Source of the DNA: Kibdelosporangium banguiense
Lineage (GTDB): Bacteria; Actinomycetota; Actinomycetes; Mycobacteriales; Pseudonocardiaceae
Length of the DNA stretch: 64,000 nucleotides
Direction: 5' to 3'
Assembly (NCBI RefSeq): GCF_017876405.1
Contig: NZ_JAGINW010000001.1
Span: 9,623,203 to 9,687,202, forward strand
Both the position numbers and the translations under genes were made by a program. Under the pieces are notes generated by a model, which worked only from the letters and a program-made list of their open reading frames with translations, was not told the DNA's origin and made no database searches. Below are positions 26,473-34,397 of the stretch, in pieces (positions within the stretch are counted from its first letter, which is position 1; every line of letters begins with the position of its first letter).

Positions 26473-27791
26473 CGCTGCGGCCCCATGGCGGTGGCGATGT
26501 CCGCAGCCGTCGTCGGCAAATCCAGCTCCAGTTCGTCCAGCCACGCCGCGCTTTCCGAGTAGCGCGCCCGAAACGGCCGTCCGACCAGGCCGGGGTCGCG
26601 TGCCTGGAGGAACCGCAACCGAAAGAAGCGGCCCTGTGCGGTGTCGTCGACGCCATCGACGACGACTTTGCCTGGGGTCGCGGACATCACCGGCCCCCGC
26701 ACAGTGCGCGCAAGGCCAGGCAGGTTTCGATAGGCGGCTTGAAAAATCTCCACGCCCTGTGCGAGCGGCACCTTGAAGTAGTCGTACGGCCCGGTGTCCC
26801 GCTCGACGAAGAGGTAGTAGGGCACCGCGCCCGCGGCCAGTTCCGCCTGCCACAGCTGAGTCAGCACCGGAGCCGAATCGTTGACGTGCGCGATCAGCGG
26901 CGCCTGGCAGTACACAACCGCGCCGATACCTCTAATGCGAGCGATGGCGCGGCGGGCCACGTCGGTACTCAGCTCACGGGGGTGGCTGAAATGGGCCATG
27001 ACGGCCAATGTCCGGCCGCTGGCGACCACGTCTTCGAACAGTCGCAGCACATCGTCGGCATCCTTGTCGCTGACGAACCGGTGTGGCCAATAGGCGACCG
27101 ACTTCGTACCGATCCGGATGGTGTGCACGGAATCCATCTTCAGCAACGGCTCCACGTGCGCGCGCAGCCGCTGCGCTGTCATCACCATCGGATCGCCTCC
27201 GGTGACCAGCACGTCGGTCACCTCGGGGTGCACGGTGAGATAGTCGAGCAGGCGATCCGGGGAGGGGGCGGCGAATCGCAGGTCGGCGTCACCAACGAAC
27301 TGGGCCCACCGGAAGCAGTAGGTGCAGTAGGCGTGGCATGTCTGGCCCTGTTGCGGGAAATACAGCACCGTCTCCCGGTACTTGTGCTGCAGGCCGGCCA
27401 GTTCCGCACCATCGTGGCTCGGAACGTTCAGCTCCCGTTGTCCCGACGGGTGCGGGTTGAGCCCGGCACGGATCTCCGCGACACAGGCCGCCAGCTCCCG
27501 CCGGTCACCGCCATCACCGGACAGCCTCCGCAACCGGCGCTCGTCGTCAGCACACAGCATCCCGTGCTGAGGGAAGACCAGTTGAAAAATCGGGTCCTGC
27601 GGTATCCGATCCCAGTCGATCAATTCGAGGACGTACTCATTGACCCGGAACGGCAATACTGTCGAGGTTAAGCGGATCATCTCCCGATCGTCCGCGGATA
27701 AACCGTACCTGTCCGCGATCTCGTCAATATGCCGGGGTCCATACGCGCGATAACGCGCCGTCTCCACAAGATCGGAGGCGAGCAAGGGCAT
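26469..27791 (-). CDS. Radical-SAM/PLP 2,3-aminomutase of the KamA family, non-lysine type suspected
   Basis: This 440-aa protein has the radical-SAM cluster C152-x3-C156-x2-C159 (CHAYCTYC), the VTGGDP motif and a probable PLP lysine K375 in TPGKVVVDG, all in KamA-family order. Such enzymes move an amino group from C2 to C3, turning alpha- into beta-amino acids. In lysine 2,3-aminomutase two Asp residues (293 and 330, Clostridium numbering) hold the side-chain amine. In my ungapped alignment the first is Arg331, with Asp332 beside it, and the second is not Asp. An acidic or amide substrate such as Glu or Gln is therefore more likely than Lys. ATG 27791 follows AAAAGGA; a GTG at 27812 is a weaker start. 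It is the first gene of the NRPS operon. Confidence 0.85.
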   Translation of the reverse strand: MPLLASDLVETARYRAYGPRHIDEIADRYGLSADDREMIRLTSTVLPFRVNEYVLELIDWDRIPQDPIFQLVFPQHGMLCADDERRLRRLSGDGGDRRELAACVAEIRAGLNPHPSGQRELNVPSHDGAELAGLQHKYRETVLYFPQQGQTCHAYCTYCFRWAQFVGDADLRFAAPSPDRLLDYLTVHPEVTDVLVTGGDPMVMTAQRLRAHVEPLLKMDSVHTIRIGTKSVAYWPHRFVSDKDADDVLRLFEDVVASGRTLAVMAHFSHPRELSTDVARRAIARIRGIGAVVYCQAPLIAHVNDSAPVLTQLWQAELAAGAVPYYLFVERDTGPYDYFKVPLAQGVEIFQAAYRNLPGLARTVRGPVMSATPGKVVVDGVDDTAQGRFFRLRFLQARDPGLVGRPFRARYSESAAWLDELELDLPTTAADIATAMGPQR

Positions 27792-28212
27792 AAATATCCT
27801 TTTGGTAGGCACACCGGCAGTCCCGCCAATTCACGGATTGCCGAATTGACATTGCCAAACAGCCCAAGGGCGCAGTTATAACCGTTACACCCTTGCTGTA
27901 CCAGCGATAATGCCAACAGACCTATAACTGCGACAGCGGGAGTAACAGATATTCACCAGTGCCGTGCTGCAGTCGAGTCAAGATTCCCCCCAACTCGGAC
28001 AAGAATCTGGGGCCAACCCCTGCAACGACGTTACCGAGTCGTCGGATGATGTGCAACCCACCTTCGAACCGGATCGCCCCACGGGCACCCCGAAATGGCC
28101 TGACCTGCACCGAAAGGCGCCACTTCACGCGAGTCAGACACCGGCTTCAGGCACAACTTAAACCGGACAAGGCGGCCATTCGAGGGAACTTTCGAATCCG
28201 TCCATTATAGAC
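27792..28212 (-). promoter_or_regulatory. Intergenic region upstream of the NRPS operon
   Basis: This 421-bp gap separates the amidohydrolase stop from the aminomutase start and is less GC-rich than its surroundings, so it is the best candidate for the operon promoter. It contains a perfect 10-bp inverted repeat (27871-27880 and 27923-27932) and a smaller CAATTC/GAATTG repeat (27827-27832, 27843-27848) nearer the gene. A 68-codon minus-strand frame (27922-28128) has no recognisable family or clear ribosome site and is probably noncoding. No regulator gene is found in the cluster, so control is probably from elsewhere. Confidence 0.5.
27871..27932. repeat. Perfect 10-bp inverted repeat, possible operator
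   Basis: CGCAGTTATA at 27871-27880 and TATAACTGCG at 27923-27932 are exact reverse complements 42 bp apart. The left copy runs into the self-palindrome GTTATAAC. The spacing puts matching sites on either side of the presumed operon promoter, as expected for a dimeric regulator contacting two sites. Confidence 0.5.
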
Positions 28213-29553
28213 TTACCGCACGTCGCGCCGGAGGAACTCGCCGTCCCGGCCGCCGGTCGGCTTGCCCTCCTCGGCGACGACCCGTCCTCGCAAATACGTG
28301 CGCACAACGCGACCGGTGATCCGGCGGCCGTCGAACGGCGTCCATCCCGCCTTTGAGAGCACGGCGTCATTGCTGAGCGTCCACGTGTGGCCAGGATCGA
28401 CCATGAGGAGATCCGCGTCGGCACCCGGCCCGATCCAGCCTTTGCGCGGCCAGAGACCGTACAGCCGGGCAGGCGTCTCGGCATACGCTCGGGCGACGTC
28501 CTCGAACGAGAGGTGGCCGCGGGCACAGGCGTCCAGCAACGCGGGCATCGTGCTGTCCAGACCAGGCAGGCCGAAGTGCACGTTCCAGATGTCGCCGGCC
28601 GCCTTTTGCTCCAAAGTAGACGGTGCATGGTCGGTGGACATGTGGGTCAGCGTGCCCGAGCGGAGCAACCGCCACAGCTCCGCCTCGTCGGCGTCGGTGC
28701 GGGCCCTGGCGGGTGGGGTGAACTTGCGCAGCGCGCCATGCTCATGTACCTCGTGTTCCCGCAGCAGGAAGTACTGCGGGCATGCCTCCGCGCCGAGCCG
28801 GGCACCGGCTGCCCGCTCCCGCTGGATGTAACCGGCGACCTCGGGGTGGCTGACGTGTGCCACGACCGCGCGTGCCGCAGTCCTGCGGACAAGTATCGCG
28901 GTGACCGCGGCCGCGACAACTTCGGCATCGCGGTCACGCCACTCCGGTAGCACACCACCGTCGGTTCTTCCGTACCCCCTGAGGAGACGTTCGGCGTCAG
29001 CGGTGATGCTGTCGTCCTCGCAGTGAATGAGGCTCATCGCGTCGACCATGGCGGTCGATGTGAGGTGGTGACGCAGCGCTGCCGCGTCGTGCCCAGGAAT
29101 GCCGTGAGTATCGCATGTGAAGACTTTGAAGAAGGCGACACCGGCCTGCCACAAGGCAGCGACATCGGTGACCGACGGCCAGGCGTGCGCAGCGAGTCCA
29201 AAGTCGACATTGGCACGGCCGCGCAGGTAATCCTGTTTGTCCCGGAGGTCGTCGACAGTACGGACGGGCTGGCCGTGGCTGTGCTCGATGATGGTCGTGA
29301 CCCCGGCCGCGGCGGCGGCGCCCGTGCCGGTCGGAAAATCCTCCCGCTCCGTGCTGCCGGGGTCCATCAGGTGCACGTGGGTGTCGACCCCGCCCGGCAG
29401 CACCAGCAGGCCAGAGGCGTCCACCTCTTGACTGGCGGCAGGCCGGTCATTGCCGACCGCGACGATCCTGCCGTCGGTGACCGCGACATTCGCACGTCGC
29501 CGTCCGTTCGGCATGACCACGAATCCACCAGAGATCAACAGGTCGACAGGCAC
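28213..29553 (-). CDS. Cyclic amidohydrolase, allantoinase/hydantoinase family
   Basis: This 446-aa metal-dependent amidohydrolase has the full binuclear set: DTHVHL (HxH), the probable carboxylated Lys in FFKVFTC, His in LIHCEDD, His in AHVSHPE, and Asp in STDHAP. Segments such as GPGADADLLMVDPG and EACPQYFLL are closest to allantoinases and dihydropyrimidinases. These enzymes open cyclic ureides to N-carbamoyl amino acids or allantoate. It sits 421 bp upstream of the NRPS operon on the same strand. It could belong to the pathway, for example by processing a cyclic ureido building block or supplying a beta-amino acid from a dihydropyrimidine, or be an unrelated purine-salvage gene. No other purine genes are beside it. 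The start is GTG 29553 behind GAGAGGA. Confidence 0.85.
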   Translation of the reverse strand: MPVDLLISGGFVVMPNGRRRANVAVTDGRIVAVGNDRPAASQEVDASGLLVLPGGVDTHVHLMDPGSTEREDFPTGTGAAAAAGVTTIIEHSHGQPVRTVDDLRDKQDYLRGRANVDFGLAAHAWPSVTDVAALWQAGVAFFKVFTCDTHGIPGHDAAALRHHLTSTAMVDAMSLIHCEDDSITADAERLLRGYGRTDGGVLPEWRDRDAEVVAAAVTAILVRRTAARAVVAHVSHPEVAGYIQRERAAGARLGAEACPQYFLLREHEVHEHGALRKFTPPARARTDADEAELWRLLRSGTLTHMSTDHAPSTLEQKAAGDIWNVHFGLPGLDSTMPALLDACARGHLSFEDVARAYAETPARLYGLWPRKGWIGPGADADLLMVDPGHTWTLSNDAVLSKAGWTPFDGRRITGRVVRTYLRGRVVAEEGKPTGGRDGEFLRRDVR

Positions 29554-29636
29554 GCGGCAGGTTTCCTCTCGTTACGGCGATTCACAGACAGGCTCGGGCA
29601 ACGGACAGACATGCGAGCTCGATACACCAGTCTGGT

Positions 29637-29786
29637 CTACTCATACAGAACCACTCCGGAGTCCCCGCCAGACCCCAACCGGTCGACCAGCTTGGCGACG
29701 GTGCAATCGCGGTACAGGTCAAGCAAGGTCGCCTCCATTCCGGCTTCCCACATCGCGGTCAGCAGCCGCGCCGCGAGCGTCGACAT
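29637..29786 (-). CDS. Possible small protein or gene remnant
   Basis: A 49-codon frame from ATG 29786, preceded by GGTGGTGAGG, encodes an amphipathic helical peptide (MSTLAARLLTAMWEAGMEAT). It fills the space between the amidohydrolase and the reductase-family gene. I do not recognise the family. It could be the remains of a small regulator. Confidence 0.25.
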   Translation of the reverse strand: MSTLAARLLTAMWEAGMEATLLDLYRDCTVAKLVDRLGSGGDSGVVLYE

Positions 29787-29837
29787 GATCCGCCTCACCA
29801 CCTTCGACCGCACGGTCCTCACACCCAGGGCGTGACG

Positions 29838-30482
29838 TCACTTCCGCCAGAACAGATGATGGGTCACGCCACTCGGGCTAGGCACGACATCGAGGTGGAA
29901 ACGGTCAAGCAGCTCGTCCGGCGTCTTCCACAGCGACACCCCATGACCAAGCTCAACCGGCGACACCGCGACATGCAGGGTGTCGATGAGGTCAGCCTCC
30001 AGGAACGACCGGATAGTGGTGGCGCCACCACCGATTCGGACATCCCGGCCCTGCGCGGCCTGTTTTGCGAGCCGCAGCACGTCAGCCAGATCACCGTTCA
30101 CGAAATGGAAGGTCGTGTCGGACAAGGTGAACGACGGCCGTTCGTGGTGAGTCAGGACGAACACCGGCGTATGGAACGGCGGTTCATCACCCCACCAACC
30201 CTGCCAATCCAAGTTCTCCCACGGACCACGATACGGACTGAACTTGTGAGCACCCATGATCTCCGCCCCGACATTGTGCGCGAAATCGCGGGTGAAGTAG
30301 TCATCCAGGCCACGGCTGCCACCAGGATCAGTACGGTTCGGCCAACTCGCCGTAGCACCCGCCCACGCAAACATGCTGCCAGGATCGGCACGGCCGAACG
30401 GCCTGTCGAGACTCTGATCCTCACCAGCACCGAACCCATCACTCGACACAACGAAATTCTGCACCTTCACCAACTGGGCCAT
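29838..30482 (-). CDS. Dihydrofolate reductase/RibD-C family protein
   Basis: This 214-aa protein has the RibD C-terminal/DHFR-like fold, with the N-terminal strand VQNFVVSSDGF, the segment HNVGAEIMGAHKF, the NADPH-loop-like RDVRIGGGATT, and the C-terminal LWKTPDELLDRFHL. Many actinobacterial genomes carry several paralogs. They are NADPH-dependent reductases of uncertain substrate and are rarely true folate enzymes. ATG 30482 follows a GAAAGGAAG-type site. Downstream is the amidohydrolase on the same strand, but a gap of about 280 bp suggests separate transcription. A link to the peptide pathway is not supported. Confidence 0.8.
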   Translation of the reverse strand: MAQLVKVQNFVVSSDGFGAGEDQSLDRPFGRADPGSMFAWAGATASWPNRTDPGGSRGLDDYFTRDFAHNVGAEIMGAHKFSPYRGPWENLDWQGWWGDEPPFHTPVFVLTHHERPSFTLSDTTFHFVNGDLADVLRLAKQAAQGRDVRIGGGATTIRSFLEADLIDTLHVAVSPVELGHGVSLWKTPDELLDRFHLDVVPSPSGVTHHLFWRK

Positions 30483-30829
30483 GAGGCTTCCTTTCGCTCT
30501 GGGTCAATGGTTGGACTACGGCAGCCACGTAAACTCATCGGTCCCGACCCACGCGGCCCTCCGGCCACCCGAGCCCGAACGTCACTGCGCTGCCGGTGCA
30601 GGGTGCCCCTCCGAAGACTGCACGACCACGATGCCCTGCCCCTGCAGCACCATCACCCGCCGACGCGCTCGTCGCCGCCGCACTGTGCCTTACTCCCCAC
30701 GAATGGATCCAGCAAGACAACGCCCGCACCGCCAACAACCTTGACACTCTTCGTCACGCGGTCATGTCCATCTACAACACCCCTAGGCTTCGAGGCCATC
30801 ACCGTCGACAAACGCACCGCCGGAGGACG

Positions 30830-31000
30830 CCACACCGCACTCCGCACCATCCGACCGAACACCTGGACCAGTTCCTGCGTTCCCGGACCGAAGTCCTATT
30901 GGCCTACGACTTCTTCGAAACGTCCCCTAACCGGTATACGAATGTACGTGCTCATCCTGTCGACGCATCAGTCTTCGATCGAAATCTGCATGCCCCGAAG
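30830..31000 (+). pseudogene. Transposase remnant, integrase-core type (IS481-like)
   Basis: Two overlapping frames together read like the start of an actinobacterial integrase-core transposase: HLDQFLRSRTEVLLAYDFFE in one frame, then LTGIRMYVLI in the next. Intact elements have a DFF-E-x2-x-L-x-G-x-R-x-Y-V-L pattern around the first catalytic Asp. A frameshift near 30930 and loss of the rest of the core mean it cannot make an active enzyme. The DNA from about 30490 to 30830 has no gene I can identify and may be further decayed element sequence. Confidence 0.5.
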
Positions 31001-31031
31001 CCATAACTCTTCAAAAAACGCAGGCTGGTTT

Positions 31032-31937
31032 CTACTCGAGGCGCTGAACGTAGAGCACGTCGTCATCACCAAAGAAATCCTCGTTGCCGTTCCGGCACAC
31101 CTCAATTTCCTCGTTCTGGTGAATGAACTTGATGTTGAAGCCATCGCCGCGCTGGCCGTGGAAGACGGCCTTGAACCGGTCACCTTCATTGATCTGGGCG
31201 GAGTAGGTCTTGCACTGCTGGAACACTCCACCTTTGGGTGCTGTGACCACCGACGGCCGGTCCGCAGGGATCCGTTCGGATTTGTCGTCGGCCAACTGGT
31301 CGACGTCCTTGCCCTGGAACTGCTCTGACCATTCGACCCGCTGTCCGTCCGATCGAGTGTCGTAGATGCGCTCCCCGGCAATGGGCTCGGTGATCGGGCG
31401 GTTCGCTTCGACAAGCGCGATGACGCCGACAACGATGGCGGCCACAGCCGCTGCGCCGGCCAGCACCTTCGCCCCGGCAACACCCACATTCCTAAATAAC
31501 TCGTTGCGTCGATACCGCCGCTGCTCTCGGGGTTGTACCGCTGAGTTCTCAAGTTGGGTCAGGAGGTCGATCACACTCTTGCGATCGTACGGCGTGGTAT
31601 TACCTGCGCTATAGGCCTCGCCAGTGCTCATGTCGATGTGGATCAGACAGTCGGCAGGATCAAGGTTGTCCTCGCCGACGATGTAAACCGTGCTCTTCCT
31701 GGTTATATCCCGAAGCAGCGTGACATTCCCGTCCGAGACACGGACCCGCCCCTTTGAGATGTGGATGCGCTGCCCTTGCGGTCCTCGCACCGACAGTCGG
31801 AACCGGAGCGCCTGTTCGATCAGCTTCTGGATCTTGCGCGTCTCGGCGAGATTCATCGCCGGTAGCAGTTCCGGAATACGCCGTTTTGCCCCATACAACT
31901 CGGACAGATTGATCTTTGGGCGGTCGAGCTCGTCCAC
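31032..31937 (-). CDS. Hypothetical single-pass membrane protein
   Basis: This 301-aa protein has three parts: a cytoplasmic N-terminal domain (about 1-145) with a beta-rich stretch, one strong transmembrane helix (VLAGAAAVAAIVVGVIALVE, about residues 155-180), and an extracellular C-terminal domain. The last domain contains two Cys (QQCKTY and VCRNGN) that could pair, and acidic clusters (GNEDFFGDDD). No known family is recognised. The start is GTG 31937 with a GGGGAGA ribosome site. It could be a sensor or envelope-stress protein, but no partner gene is adjacent. Confidence 0.6.
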   Translation of the reverse strand: MDELDRPKINLSELYGAKRRIPELLPAMNLAETRKIQKLIEQALRFRLSVRGPQGQRIHISKGRVRVSDGNVTLLRDITRKSTVYIVGEDNLDPADCLIHIDMSTGEAYSAGNTTPYDRKSVIDLLTQLENSAVQPREQRRYRRNELFRNVGVAGAKVLAGAAAVAAIVVGVIALVEANRPITEPIAGERIYDTRSDGQRVEWSEQFQGKDVDQLADDKSERIPADRPSVVTAPKGGVFQQCKTYSAQINEGDRFKAVFHGQRGDGFNIKFIHQNEEIEVCRNGNEDFFGDDDVLYVQRLE

Positions 31938-32584
31938 GTCGTCTCCCCACGCATATGTGGACCATTCTGCACCAGTCTAGACAGAAGACATAACCGACAC
32001 GCGCGGGCCGCGCCCGCGGATCCGGTGTACGTGAATGAACGTCTCGCACACACCGCAGATGACACGTTTCTGTCCTTTTCTGACCTGTACCTGTACCTGT
32101 ACCTGGCCAGGTTCGCCACCGCCCACAACCGCCGTAATCCCAGCCTTTCGAGATCCAGCAGCCGCCCGAGGCGGTGTGGGGTGAATCGCTTTCACGCCGA
32201 GACGGCAGCCTCGGTACCAGCTTTCTGGATACAGCTCGCTCACCAGCCGGTGTGCCCCTCGGATCATGCTGTCGGCCAAGCCGAACGTCCACGCCCTGTT
32301 GGCCTTCGCGCGATCTTGATCAGATGCAGGAAGCTTCTTCCCCGTTCCAGTTAGAGCTTGAGGGCCACGTCCACACCGAACAGCGACTGGGCGGCCGCCG
32401 CGGGCCTAATGATCAATGACACTGGATTTCCCAAGGACGGCAAGGGTTCGACCGAGCGGATCTGTCCTATGTGCTCGCCGTTAGCCCTGCCGCGACCGCG
32501 CACCAGCCGCCGCGATGCCGGTGCAACCACGGCCACACCGCGCTCGGCGGCCACCCGCGTTCCTAACCTCTCAGGTCAATACAC
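31938..32584. other. Gap without a supported gene; short hexamer repeat inside
   Basis: No frame in this 650-bp stretch looks like a real gene. At 32083-32105 the hexamer ACCTGT occurs three times in tandem, plus a partial fourth. Minus-strand frames around 32000-32550 have some coding flavour (for example IRGAHRLVSELYPESWYRG) but no recognisable family, and may be decayed mobile-element or regulator sequence. Confidence 0.4.
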
Positions 32585-32956
32585 CTAGGTCGTGTAGACG
32601 GTGTCATCGACCCACGTCGGGGCACAGTGGGGTGTGCCGATGGAGCGGATGTCCGCCCAGCAGCGGCGCCATTTGAGCGGGTAGGCGTTCGGTCCGAGCG
32701 GGGCGATCGATTCGTCGTGGGCGCTGCAGGTGGCGGTGATGGTGTCGGACGCGCGCTCCCAGCGGTACCAGACGAACACGATGATCCGGTCATTGCACGC
32801 CAGGTCCTGGACCGTGAACGAGTTCGGGCCGTGGGTCAGGTCCTCATCGCCCGGGTGATACTCGATTTCCGAGGCCGCGCCCGCCGGCGTGGTCACCACC
32901 AGCAGCGCACCGAAGATCGCCAGGATCAGTGATATGACGCGTAACCGAGACAGCAT
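32585..32956 (-). CDS. Small secreted protein
   Basis: Starting at ATG 32956, the 123-aa product opens with a classical export signal (MLSRLRVISLILAIFGALLV) ending near TPAGAASE, giving a mature protein of about 95 residues. It is rich in aromatic residues and has four Cys (ACNDR, TCSAH, RCWAD, HCAPT) that could form two disulfides, typical of small extracellular actinobacterial proteins. Function is unknown. The upstream ATG eight codons earlier would put charged residues before the signal and is less likely. Confidence 0.6.
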   Translation of the reverse strand: MLSRLRVISLILAIFGALLVVTTPAGAASEIEYHPGDEDLTHGPNSFTVQDLACNDRIIVFVWYRWERASDTITATCSAHDESIAPLGPNAYPLKWRRCWADIRSIGTPHCAPTWVDDTVYTT

Positions 32957-33062
32957 GAAATCAACTCCATTGCCGGCCACCAGGTTTCACCACTTGTACT
33001 AGCGGAAGCCCGGCCGGCCCGCAGAACGGGCTCCCACGCGTTGAGAGCCGGGGCCGCTCCCG

Positions 33063-33590
33063 CTACCGCACCGTCACGGTCGTGGAGTTCAGCAGCTGGC
33101 GGCCGGCACGTTTGACGACCCGGATCACGGGTGCGGTCTGGACCTCGCCGATCAGCGGTAGCGTGCCGAGGCGCTCGGTGAGGTATCGGTAGAGGTCTCG
33201 GTTGTCGCGGCAGACGGCCGAGATGAGTAGGTTGGTGGGTCCGGTGGTAGCGGCGCAGAACGCGACTTCGGGGTGGGCGGCCACGGCGGTGCCGGTCTCC
33301 GCGAGGTGGGCGGGCGGCACGCTGGCCCACAGGCGTGTCTCGGCGTGGTAGCCCAGCGCCACTGCGTTGACGTCGAGGTCGAAACGGAGCAGATCGGCAG
33401 CACGCAGGGCGTGCATCCGGCGGGCGACGGTCGACTCCGACCAGCCGGTCGCAGCGGCGAGTGCGGGGTACGGCGCCCGTCCGTCGACAGCGACTGCTTC
33501 CAGCAGGGGCCGATCGGCGTCGGCCAGTGCGTCGGTGTCGGCGTCGTACTTGGGCTGTAGGGCGGCGATCTGGTCGGCGGGCGGCGGCGT
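33063..33590 (-). pseudogene. Two-domain Lrp/AsnC-type regulator, 5'-truncated
   Basis: The remaining ~175 residues match the second half of the long (about 330 aa) actinobacterial Lrp/AsnC regulators. They contain a winged helix (PLLEAVAVDGRAPYPALAAA, GWSESTVARRMHALRAADLL), then a RAM-like effector domain (TTGPTNLLISAVCRDNRDLY). The first HTH/RAM pair and the start codon are missing. Upstream the reading frame runs directly into the antisense of the adjoining oxidoreductase, so the 5' end was lost by deletion. If expressed, the fragment keeps one HTH. Such regulators normally sit divergently beside NADPH oxidoreductase genes, as here. Confidence 0.75.
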
Positions 33591-34380
33591 GAACGGCCTG
33601 GAATGCAAGATCCGCCAGGGCCTGCTCCAGGACGTCCGGCCGATGCGACTGCCGGCCGGCATCGGTGGCGACGCCGCCGGGATCGTCGACGAGGTCGGTG
33701 ACGGCGTCACCGACGTCCAGGCCGGCGACGCCGTGTTCGGCTCCGGCCAGGAGACCTACGCCGAGCACGCCGTGCTCACCTCCTGGGCGCCGAAACCGTC
33801 CACAGTGTCCTTCGAGGAAGCGGCTGGCTTCGCGACCCCGTTCGAGACTGCCCTGCGTGTCCTCGACGACGCCGGCGTCCGTGGCGGGCACACCGTTCTG
33901 GTCAACGGCGCCAGCGGTGGTGTGGGGTCGGCGGCCCTCCAGTTCGCCGTCGATCGAGGCGCCACCGTCATCGGCATCGCCAGTCCGTCCAATCAGGACT
34001 ATCTCGTCTCGCTGGGTGCCGTCCCCACCATTTACGGCCCCGGCCTCGTTGACCGAGTTCGTGCGCTCGCCCCGAACGGCATCGACGCTGCGGTCGACGT
34101 CGCCGGTTCCGGCGTCATCGCCGAACTCGTCGAGCTCACCGGCAATCCCGCCCGGGTCGTGTCCATCGCCGACTTCAGCGCCACCGAGCACGGCGCCCGG
34201 GTGTCCACCGGCTTCGGGCGGGACAAGACACACGCCCTACGCGAAGGCGCGTGCCTGGCCGCGGCCGGCCGGCTCACCCTGCCGGTCACCCAGACCTTCC
34301 CCCTCGCCCAGGCCGGAGCAGCCCAGGCCGCAAGCGCGACCGGCCACGTCCGTGGCCGCATCATCGTCACCATGCCCTGA
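33591..34380 (+). pseudogene. Zinc-type alcohol dehydrogenase/quinone oxidoreductase, 5'-truncated
   Basis: About 260 residues remain of an MDR-family NADP-dependent oxidoreductase. The sequence picks up at GVNGLECKIRQGLL, where normal proteins already have ~45-50 residues before it, then continues through PAGIGGDAAG and the Rossmann motif VNGASGGVGSAA to a normal C-terminus (GRIIVTMP). No start codon or ribosome site precedes the homology, because the upstream DNA is the regulator fragment on the other strand. An internal ATG near 33641 could still give a partial protein. The nucleotide-binding half is intact but the catalytic domain is incomplete. Confidence 0.75.
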
Positions 34381-34397
34381 CCCTTGAAAGGACGACA

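Noticed and set aside
26469..27791. Assignment of the aminomutase as beta-lysine-forming, as in viomycin or streptothricin clusters
   Set aside because: The lysine-binding Asp residues are not evident, and no other viomycin- or streptothricin-specific genes are present.
27922..28128. A 68-codon minus-strand frame in the operon promoter region
   Set aside because: No ribosome site or family; it overlaps the inverted repeat and is probably chance.
32083..32105. Tandem ACCTGT hexamer as a functional repeat locus
   Set aside because: Only three and a half copies, no coding or known regulatory context; recorded only as a note.
32926..34233. A 435-codon minus-strand frame spanning the Lrp fragment and the oxidoreductase
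   Set aside because: It covers two unrelated homologies on opposite strands and shows no domain of its own.
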